Positions 26,917 through 33,565 of a stretch of DNA of 64,000 nucleotides are shown in pieces (within the stretch, counting starts at the first letter, position 1; each line of letters opens with the position of its first letter). A program made the position numbers and the translations under genes. The stretch comes from VGWF01 sp964423465 (GTDB lineage: Bacteria > Verrucomicrobiota > Kiritimatiellia > PWTM01). The stretch is from assembly GCA_964423465.1 (NCBI GenBank), contig CAYRFK010000002.1, positions 10,265-74,264 on the forward strand. Direction: 5' to 3'. Below the pieces are notes generated by a model. It saw only the letters and a list, made by a program, of their open reading frames with translations, was not told where the DNA came from and did no database searches.

Positions 26917-28757
26917 CCCACTTCTTTCTCCGGTCTTCGCTCCTGACCTTCCTTCTTGCCGCGTCCGGCGTGTTCGGCGCGGAGAGTCCGCCCGCTCCGC
27001 TCCTCCGCGCCCCCTTCGCGGATGCCGTCGCCGTCGGCTCGGTCACGAATCCGAAGGTCTCCGAGGCGTCCGGTCTTGCGCCGTCGCAACGCCGGGGCGA
27101 TCTCCTCTGGATCCTGAACGACAGCGGAAACACACCCGACCTCTTTGCCGTGGCCACCAACGGCGCGGAGGCGGGCGTGCTGCGCGTCGAGGGCGTGGAG
27201 AACGAGGATTGGGAGGATCTCGCCTCGTTCCGGCTCGACGGGAAGCCCTGGTTGCTTGTCGCGGACTGCGGCGACAACCCGGGATTCCGCGACGAATGCC
27301 TGCTGCACGCGGTGTCCGAGCCGGAGGTCCGCGCCGCGATGTCTGCTCGGCCGGAATGGACGATCCGCTACCGCTACGAGGGCGGCCCGCGCGACTGCGA
27401 GTCGGTCGCGGTGGATGCCGCGCGCGGACGCGTGCTGCTGCTGTCCAAGGACAACCATGTTCCCGTGCTCTTCGAGCTTCCGCTGCGGCCGGCGGACGCG
27501 ATGGCCGTGCAGACCGCGCGGCGCATCGGCGAACTGCGGACGATCCCGCCGCCAGTACAGGGCCTCAGCCGCGGCATCCTCTCCCGCATTGGCTCGCTGA
27601 CGACCGCGATGGATCTCTCGCCCGACGGACTGCGCCTCGCGGTGCTGACCTACGAGCACGCCTATCTGCTCGAGCGCGGCAGCGGCGAGGAATGGCCGGC
27701 GGTCCTCGCGCGTCCGCCGCGGCGCATCGACCTCCCGGACCCGCAGACGAAGACCCTGCGCAAGCGCGAGGCGCTCTGCTGGAGCGCGGACGGCGGAGCG
27801 CTCTTCATCACCGGCGAGCAGGTTCCCGCTCCGCTGTTCCGCGCCGGCGCATGGCGGATGGAGGCGCTGCCGGAGGCGTGGGCCTTCCGCGGGTTCGACG
27901 GCGACAAGGATCTCAGCGGCATCGCGATCGCCGGGGATCGCGGACTGGTGGTCAGCGACGAGCTTCGCGGCGCGCAGACAGCCCGTCTGGATGCGGCGGC
28001 CCGTACCGTGACGGCCGGACCGCTCGTCCCGCTGCTCGCGGGCGACTCCGAGGCGGATCTCGAGGGAGTCGCGGTGTCCGGCGACGGACGTACCTTCTTT
28101 GCCACCGGTTCGCACGGGGTGGGACGCAAGAAGGGCGACGTTGAGCCCTCGCGCCGGCTCGTCTTCCGCATTCCCGCGCCCGCCGCCGAAGGCGCGTTCG
28201 GCCCCGCGGAGACGTCCGCCGCGCTGATGGACTGGGTCGGACGCGATCCGCTGCTCGGCCCGTACGCCGGCCGGCCGCTTCAACAGAACGGGTTCAACAT
28301 CGAGGGCCTTGCGTGGCGCGACGGCCGGTTGTGGTTCGGCGTGCGCGCACCCAACCTCGACGGCGACACCTTCGTCCTCGATGCGGATCCAGCCTTGCTG
28401 TTCCCGGGGACGGCGCCCACGGCGACGCTCCATCGCATCCGCATCGGCCCCGGCCTCGGCCTCCGCGAGCTGGTGTCCGTCCGCGACGGCTTCCTCCTGC
28501 TCGCCGGCGAGGCCTGCGCGGAGGCCAGCAAGCAGCAACCCGAATCGCTGGCGGCGGCCATCGATCCCGGCTATTCCATCTTCTGGTGGCACCCCGGCTC
28601 TGCCGCCGCGGTCCCGGTCGGGCGCCTCCCCGACACCCCCGGAAAGGCCGAGGGCCTCCTGGTCCTTCACGAAGGCGACACCGCCGTCGATCTGCTCGTC
28701 CTTTTCGACGGCCCTTCCGGGGGTGCCCCGCGCGCCGTCCGTCTGCACCGACCCTGA
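26835..28757 (+). CDS. Secreted DUF3616 beta-propeller-like protein
   Basis: A protein of up to 640 residues. The second half (about 330-560: DLEGVAVSGDGRTFFATGSHG, NGFNIEGLAWRDGRLWFGVRAP) matches DUF3616. The first half (SEASGLAPSQRRGDLLWILN, DWEDLASFRLDGKPWLLVAD) looks like further propeller blades of the same general type. A hydrophobic stretch with a cleavage-like site (LLTFLLAASGVFGA) shows it is exported. The start is odd: the frame opens at a GTG at 26835 inside the AACTCCA element, whose left arm supplies AAGGAAG seven bases upstream. A TTG at 26907 in the right arm is the other option. The original start may have been replaced by the element. Function unknown. Confidence 0.8.
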   Translation: MGKEGSLQGGKPSLITSHFPLPWSLEFPHFFLRSSLLTFLLAASGVFGAESPPAPLLRAPFADAVAVGSVTNPKVSEASGLAPSQRRGDLLWILNDSGNTPDLFAVATNGAEAGVLRVEGVENEDWEDLASFRLDGKPWLLVADCGDNPGFRDECLLHAVSEPEVRAAMSARPEWTIRYRYEGGPRDCESVAVDAARGRVLLLSKDNHVPVLFELPLRPADAMAVQTARRIGELRTIPPPVQGLSRGILSRIGSLTTAMDLSPDGLRLAVLTYEHAYLLERGSGEEWPAVLARPPRRIDLPDPQTKTLRKREALCWSADGGALFITGEQVPAPLFRAGAWRMEALPEAWAFRGFDGDKDLSGIAIAGDRGLVVSDELRGAQTARLDAAARTVTAGPLVPLLAGDSEADLEGVAVSGDGRTFFATGSHGVGRKKGDVEPSRRLVFRIPAPAAEGAFGPAETSAALMDWVGRDPLLGPYAGRPLQQNGFNIEGLAWRDGRLWFGVRAPNLDGDTFVLDADPALLFPGTAPTATLHRIRIGPGLGLRELVSVRDGFLLLAGEACAEASKQQPESLAAAIDPGYSIFWWHPGSAAAVPVGRLPDTPGKAEGLLVLHEGDTAVDLLVLFDGPSGGAPRAVRLHRP

Positions 28758-29680
28758 AAAGGGCTTGCGGTGGCCCCGCCAACGGCTATCCTGTACGGCC
28801 GTCTTCGAGCGGAAGGGTGGCTGAGTTGGTTTAAGGCACTCGACTCGAAATCGAGAGAGCGCTTAACAGTGCTCCGTGGGTTCAAATCCCACCCCTTCCG
28901 CCATCCTTCGCCCCCCTCCTGCTCTTCCCCATACCCCCTACTCTTCCCCCTCCCCTCCGCCGCGCCCGCCCCCGTCGCGGATGCCGCGGCCCCGGACTCC
29001 TCCCGGCCGGCCGAGGGACACTGGCGTGCGAGGACGCACGCGGCGCAGCGGGGGCGGAGGGCGAGGCATACGCGGCGGCCGTGGCGGATCAGGTTGATGT
29101 GGAGGTCCAGCGCGCGGCCGCGGGGGACGAGGCCGGCCATCAGGGTCTGGGTCGTCTCCGCGGAGGCGGAGGGGGGCACGAAGCCGAGGCGCCGGCAGAG
29201 GCGGTGCACGTGCGTGTCCACGGGGAACACGTCGCGCCGCAGACTGAAGAGCAGCACGCAGGCCGCGGTTTTGGGACCAACGCCGGGCAGCGAGCGCAAG
29301 TAGTCCAGCGCGGCCGCGTCGTCCATGCGGCGCAGCGACGCCAGCGTGGGCCGGCCGTGGCGGGCGCGAAGTTCCGCAAGGATCGCGCGGATGCGCGGCG
29401 CCTTCGTGTTCGCAAGCCCGGCCGAGCGGATCGCCTCCACCACCGCCGCCAGCGGTGCGCACTCGACCAGCTCCCATCGCGGGAAACGGCGGCGCAGGCT
29501 CGCGAAGGCGCGGCCGGAGTTCACATCCGACGTATGCTGCGAGAGCACCGTCTCGACCAGCGAATCCAGCGGCGGATCCGGTGTTCCGAGATCGGGCACG
29601 CCGTACCGCCCGCGTAGCGCATCCGCCGCGCGCCGCACGCGGGATCGCAGCCCGCTTCCGCTTCCGATCGTCCGCTCCAT
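28667..29680 (-). CDS. nth: Endonuclease III-like DNA glycosylase, run-on C-terminus
   Basis: A base-excision repair enzyme for oxidised pyrimidines. Residues 1-225 match endonuclease III: helix-hairpin-helix LPGVGPKTAACVLL (131-144) with catalytic K137, VDTHVHRL with D155, and the [4Fe-4S] ligands C205, C212, C215 and C221 (CLALRPRCAACVLARQC). The family normally ends here. This frame continues about 115 residues because no stop occurs until 28667; the tail is Gly/Glu-rich, then antisense to tRNA-Ser (about residues 260-290) and to the end of the DUF3616 gene. The true protein may be longer than usual, or a stop was lost. The ATG at 29680 lacks a clear ribosome binding site. Confidence 0.88.
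   Translation of the reverse strand: MERTIGSGSGLRSRVRRAADALRGRYGVPDLGTPDPPLDSLVETVLSQHTSDVNSGRAFASLRRRFPRWELVECAPLAAVVEAIRSAGLANTKAPRIRAILAELRARHGRPTLASLRRMDDAAALDYLRSLPGVGPKTAACVLLFSLRRDVFPVDTHVHRLCRRLGFVPPSASAETTQTLMAGLVPRGRALDLHINLIRHGRRVCLALRPRCAACVLARQCPSAGREESGAAASATGAGAAEGRGKSRGYGEEQEGGEGWRKGWDLNPRSTVKRSLDFESSALNQLSHPSARRRPYRIAVGGATASPFQGRCRRTARGAPPEGPSKRTSRSTAVSPS
28811..28903 (+). tRNA. tRNA-Ser(CGA)
   Basis: Acceptor arms GGAAGGG (28811-28817) and CCCTTCC (28893-28899) pair perfectly, followed by discriminator G and an encoded CCA. The anticodon loop CTCGAAA, between CTCGA and TCGAG stems, gives anticodon CGA, reading UCG. A long variable arm, typical of serine tRNA, follows. The T arm shows GGGTTCAAATCCC. 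It lies just after the DUF3616 gene and overlaps the antisense run-on end of nth. Confidence 0.97.
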
Positions 29681-29743
29681 TGGCGAATAGTGGGCGAAAA
29701 GCTGGGGCCATCGCAACTCCGGACACCGCGTCCCGAAATGGGC

Positions 29744-29768
29744 ATGGGCAGACAAGAGTGTCCGCCCC
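29744..29768 (+). repeat. Dispersed 25-bp repeat, third copy
   Basis: GGCAGACAAGAGTGTCCGCC at 29747-29766 matches the copy at 11138-11157 in 19 of 20 bases. It lies in the spacer between divergent nth and the beta-helix gene. Confidence 0.6.
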
Positions 29769-29831
29769 AAGGGCGAGAGTGGCGGCAATCCCGGCTCGCC
29801 ATCGCGGCCGGATGCGGGCATATCTCCGGCG

Positions 29832-31604
29832 GTGAAGAGGACATCGATCCAGTGGGCGCTCGCGCTTGCGACCGTCGCGGTGGCGGCGGCCGGTCCGCCC
29901 GATCCGCGGGACATCGTGGCGGCCGCGCGCGACGTGCGGCGCGTGATCATCCCGCCGGGGACGTACCGGATCGCGCCGCCGGGGACGGAGAAGATTCACT
30001 GGACCCTGGCCGGCCTGCGCGATGTCGAGATCGTGGCCGACGGCGTGACGCTGGTCTGCACGCGGCGGACAAGGGCGCTGCAACTCGCGCAATGCAGCAA
30101 CGTCACGATCCGCGGACTGACGGTCGACTACGATCCGCTTCCGTTCACGCAGGGCACGCTCACCGCCGTCGCGTCGAACGCGGTCGATGTCCGCATCGAT
30201 GCCGGCTACCCCGCCGAGGCCTGGTCGCGGATCGAGATCGTCGGCCCCGCGACCGGCACCCGCAAGCGTGGCATGCCGTTCCTGTGGGGAGCGAAGGCGG
30301 AGCGGACCGGCGCGGACGTGGTCCGCGTGACGCATGAAGCGCTCGGCCGGATCGCGGCGGTCGGGGACCGCGCCGTGCTGTCCGCCGGCTCCGATGCGGA
30401 CGGCATTCCGCACGGCATCGTGCTCGAGCGTTGCGCGGCCGTGACGTTCGACCGCGTGACGGTCCACGCGGCGCCGGGCATGGGCATCCTGGACGTCGGG
30501 GGGGAGGGCGGCACGCGACTGACCGGCTGCCGCGTGGTTCCCGGGCCGCCACCGCCGGGCGCGACAGCGCCGCGCCTGTTGAGCACGTCGTGGGACGCGA
30601 TCCAGCACAAGCTCTCCCGGCGCGGGCCGACAGTGACAGGCTGCACGATCGAACGCGCGGGCGACGATTCGTGGAGCGTACAGTCGTCGCCCCTGCTGGT
30701 GCTCGCGTGCAACGGACGCTCGCTGGTGCTCGCGTCGGAGGACGACGGCCCCGCGCAGCACCTGCAGCCCGGCGACCGCCTCCGCGATCCCATCTCCGGC
30801 CAGGGGTTCCGGTGCGAAACCGTGGAGCCCGTGTCTCGCGCCAACGCCGGGCTCGCGCCGGATGTGCTTCAGTTGATCGACGGGGCGCCGGCGTGGTCGT
30901 TGTGGCGCATCGGACGGCGATGGGTGCACGTCCTGGCCGACCGCGATGACGCGCTGAAGGTGGGATGCTCGCTGGTGTGCGACGACCGCCGGTGCGACGG
31001 CTTTGTCTTCCGCGGGAACACGGTCCGCAGCCCCGGCCGGGGCGCGTTGGTGAAGGCGTCGGACGGCCTGATCGAGAGCAACGTCTTTGAGAACGTCCAC
31101 GCGGCGGTGGTGATCGATCCGGAGGTGCCGGACGGCGCCGCAGCGGACATCGAGCGGATCGTGGTACGGCACAATCTCATCCACGGCAGCGGGGCGTTTT
31201 GTCCGGGGCCCTGGTCGCCGCAGGCCGGCGCGATCGTGGCCGCGGTGCGGCGGAACGGAACGTCGTTGCGCGCCGCCGGGGCGATCCGCGGCGCAGCGAT
31301 TGAAGGCAACGTGTTCCGCGATGTCGCTGGCGTGAACCTCGTGCTCGCCTCGCTGCAAAACGGCATCGTGCGCGGCAACCGCTTCGAGCGGCCCGGCTGT
31401 CACCCGCCGCCGGCGACCGGCGCATCCTTCGGCGTGGTGCAGACCGCGCTCGTGTGGATCGCGGAGTGCGAAGGCCTCGGGTTCGAGGACAACCTCATCG
31501 TCGAAGCCGGCCCCCGTCTGGGCGCCCCCGTCGCGAGCGGCTCCGGCACCAGGGACATCGCGGGCCTCCCGGAAGGCCTCCGCCCGCTCCCTGCCCGGCC
31601 CTGA
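29832..31604 (+). CDS. Secreted right-handed parallel beta-helix protein
   Basis: A 590-residue exported protein starting at GTG 29832, with a signal peptide ending near AVAAAG. The body is built of short beta-helix coils (LRDVEIVADGVTLVC, CSNVTIRGLTVDYDPLPFTQ, GFVFRGNTVRSPGRGALVKA, DGLIESNVFENVHAAVVID), the fold of pectate lyases and of several GH families. The NVTIRGLTVDYDPLPFTQG segment recalls GH110 alpha-galactosidases and related uncharacterised proteins, but I cannot confirm catalytic residues. A role in polysaccharide breakdown fits the neighbouring genes. No operon partner is obvious. Confidence 0.85.
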   Translation: MKRTSIQWALALATVAVAAAGPPDPRDIVAAARDVRRVIIPPGTYRIAPPGTEKIHWTLAGLRDVEIVADGVTLVCTRRTRALQLAQCSNVTIRGLTVDYDPLPFTQGTLTAVASNAVDVRIDAGYPAEAWSRIEIVGPATGTRKRGMPFLWGAKAERTGADVVRVTHEALGRIAAVGDRAVLSAGSDADGIPHGIVLERCAAVTFDRVTVHAAPGMGILDVGGEGGTRLTGCRVVPGPPPPGATAPRLLSTSWDAIQHKLSRRGPTVTGCTIERAGDDSWSVQSSPLLVLACNGRSLVLASEDDGPAQHLQPGDRLRDPISGQGFRCETVEPVSRANAGLAPDVLQLIDGAPAWSLWRIGRRWVHVLADRDDALKVGCSLVCDDRRCDGFVFRGNTVRSPGRGALVKASDGLIESNVFENVHAAVVIDPEVPDGAAADIERIVVRHNLIHGSGAFCPGPWSPQAGAIVAAVRRNGTSLRAAGAIRGAAIEGNVFRDVAGVNLVLASLQNGIVRGNRFERPGCHPPPATGASFGVVQTALVWIAECEGLGFEDNLIVEAGPRLGAPVASGSGTRDIAGLPEGLRPLPARP

Positions 31605-31623
31605 GTGCCGTCCGCCTGTCCGT

Positions 31624-31671
31624 CATGTTGTCATCCGGATGTAACGGCCGTTACACCCGGATGACAACATG
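31624..31671. promoter_or_regulatory. 48-bp palindrome with TGTAACGGCCGTTACA core
   Basis: The two 24-base halves (31624-31647 and 31648-31671) are complementary at 23 of 24 positions. The 16-bp core at 31640-31655 is a perfect palindrome matching the site at 38282-38297 except for the central two bases. It lies 145 bases before the next start codon. The core looks like an operator of LacI type; the outer arms could also act as a terminator for the preceding gene, although no T-tract follows. Confidence 0.65.
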
Positions 31672-31800
31672 CGCCGGCGCGCCGGGGCCCGGAGACGCGG
31701 CAACACGGGGTCGCGTTCCCCTCCGCGGAGATGTGTCCAATCCACGCGTCGTGGCGGAAGAGGATGCGTAGAGGGACCGCACCGAACCCGGAGGCGAGTC

Positions 31801-33261
31801 ATGAAGACCGGACAGACGCCCGTGACCGCGACGACGCGGATCGATCCCCGCCTGCAGCGCATACTCGACCACTTCTGGGGGCCGACCGGCTCGGCGCTTC
31901 TGCACGTGCTGGTGCTCTTCCTGCTGCTCCAGATGGCGATCCGCCAGCCGCCGCCAGCCGGGCCGGAGATCACGGCGCTCGTCGAGGAGATGCACCTCGC
32001 GGACCTTGACGAACTTGACCCGACATGGGACCGGCCGCCACCGGACGTCGATGTGTTCGTCCCGCCGGCCGACTCTCCGCCGCAGGCCGAGCCGGCCGCC
32101 ATGTCCGACGATCCTTCCCCGCCTCCCGCCAACCTCCCGGAGCCGCTCGACACCACCAGCGTGCTCAAGCTGGCCGGCCTGAATCCCGGCGTCACGGCGT
32201 CGATGCGGCGCAGCGCGCTGGCGGTGTCGAACCACAGCCGCACGGACACCGAGGATTGCGTGGTCCGCTCGTTGGAGTGGCTCCGCGACCGCCAGCACGA
32301 CGACGGCTCGTGGTCCGGCGACGGGGCGGCTCGGAATCCGGCGGCGATGACCGGCCTCGCGCTGCTCTGCTTCCTCGCGCACGGCGACACGCCCGCGAAG
32401 TCCGAACGGTACGGGCCGGCGGTCGACCGCGCGATCCGCTGGCTCGCAGCGCGGCAGAAGAGCGACGGCGCCTTCGACGACAACGCCTACGCCAACGCGA
32501 TCGCAACCTACGCGATCTCGGAGGCGTACTTCCTCACGCGCATCCCGTCGCTCCGCGTCGCCATGGAAACCGCGCTGGGACGCATCGTCGCAGGGCAACA
32601 GGACGCGGGCGCATTCACCTACGGATACGCGAAGAACGGCCGCCGCGACACGTCCGTTGCAGGCTGGCAGATCCAAGCGCTCAAGGCGGGGTTCGTCGCG
32701 GGCGCCGACGTGTCCGGCCTGACGGACGCGCTGCGCCGCAGCGCCGACGCGATCCGCGCGAACCACGAGCCGTCCACCGGGCGGTTCCTCTACGCGCCCG
32801 AGCCCGGCAAGGCGGAGGGCAGCCGTCCGACGCTCGCCTGCACCGGCATCGGCGTGCTGTCCCTGCAGATGCTCGGCCTCGACGGAAGCCGCGAGGTTGA
32901 GTCGGGCCTGCGGGCGTTGGAGGAGCACAAGCCTGACTATCGCGCCCCCGAGGGCACGGGGCGGCCGCTGTACGCCTGGTACTACGTCACGCAGGCGATG
33001 TTCCGCGCCGGCCGCGGCGCGTGGCACCGGTGGAACGATGCGTTCGCAAAGACCATGGCCGCCGCGCAGAACCGCGACGGGAGCTGGAGCCCGGCAGGCG
33101 CGGAGGAGGCGGATCTCGGCCCCGTCTACGGCACGACGTTCTCGGCGCTGTCGTTGATGGTCTACTACCGCACGCTCGGCACCTACACGCCCGCCGCGGC
33201 GGGGAGCCCGGCGCCCGGCGCGATCGCGCAGCCCGACGACGTTCCCGTGATCGTGCTCTGA
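31801..33261 (+). CDS. Membrane-anchored alpha/alpha-toroid protein (prenyltransferase/squalene oxidase repeats)
   Basis: A 486-residue protein. One N-terminal transmembrane helix (about 31-48, SALLHVLVLFLLLQMAI) is followed by a Pro/Asp-rich linker (about 48-115). The rest carries terpene-cyclase-type toroid repeats with QDGSW-like motifs (SLEWLRDRQHDDGSWSGDG, WLAARQKSDGAFDDNAYANA, TMAAAQNRDGSWSPAGAEE). The cyclase DxDD motif is not seen, so it is probably a binding or scaffold protein, not a squalene-hopene cyclase. The helix plus proline-rich stretch resembles TonB-type N-termini. GGAGG lies seven bases before the ATG. The shared palindrome lies upstream. Confidence 0.82.
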   Translation: MKTGQTPVTATTRIDPRLQRILDHFWGPTGSALLHVLVLFLLLQMAIRQPPPAGPEITALVEEMHLADLDELDPTWDRPPPDVDVFVPPADSPPQAEPAAMSDDPSPPPANLPEPLDTTSVLKLAGLNPGVTASMRRSALAVSNHSRTDTEDCVVRSLEWLRDRQHDDGSWSGDGAARNPAAMTGLALLCFLAHGDTPAKSERYGPAVDRAIRWLAARQKSDGAFDDNAYANAIATYAISEAYFLTRIPSLRVAMETALGRIVAGQQDAGAFTYGYAKNGRRDTSVAGWQIQALKAGFVAGADVSGLTDALRRSADAIRANHEPSTGRFLYAPEPGKAEGSRPTLACTGIGVLSLQMLGLDGSREVESGLRALEEHKPDYRAPEGTGRPLYAWYYVTQAMFRAGRGAWHRWNDAFAKTMAAAQNRDGSWSPAGAEEADLGPVYGTTFSALSLMVYYRTLGTYTPAAAGSPAPGAIAQPDDVPVIVL

Positions 33262-33323
33262 GCCGGAACGATTCAGTTGACCGTGAACTGCGGGGAGTTC
33301 ATGGCACCGATAAGGAAGTAGGG

Positions 33324-33510
33324 AAACTCCAAACTCCAAGGAAGTTGGAAGTGCAAAGAAGAAAGGAAGGAAGTCGGAGGGGTTTCCGTTGCCGATGCAG
33401 GGCCGTCCTGAAAGGTACCCGCCTTTCACGGGCGGCTTGGGCACTGAGGCCCTCCGGCCTTTCCCCCTTCGCCCCCGTTGGCCTTTCCACTTCCTTGGAG
33501 TTTGGAGTTT
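33324..33510. repeat. AACTCCA inverted-repeat element, copy 2
   Basis: Perfect 22-bp arms at 33324-33345 and 33489-33510. The left side runs on as period-7 purine units (AAGGAAG, TTGGAAG, TGCAAAG, AAGAAAG, GAAGGAA). The 143-base interior is longer than in the other copies and includes a GAAAGG/CCTTTC hairpin. The whole gene-free stretch 33262-33565 is occupied mainly by this element; no start-site signals stand out in the rest. Confidence 0.92.
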
Positions 33511-33565
33511 TTCACTTTCCGCTTTTTGGCGTGATCGGCCGTGCGGACCGTGTCCTAATGCGGGC

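Noticed and set aside
28667..28900. A separate protein gene encoded antisense to tRNA-Ser
   Set aside because: Peptide (GWDLNPRSTVKRSLDFES) is the well-known artefact of translating a serine tRNA in antisense.
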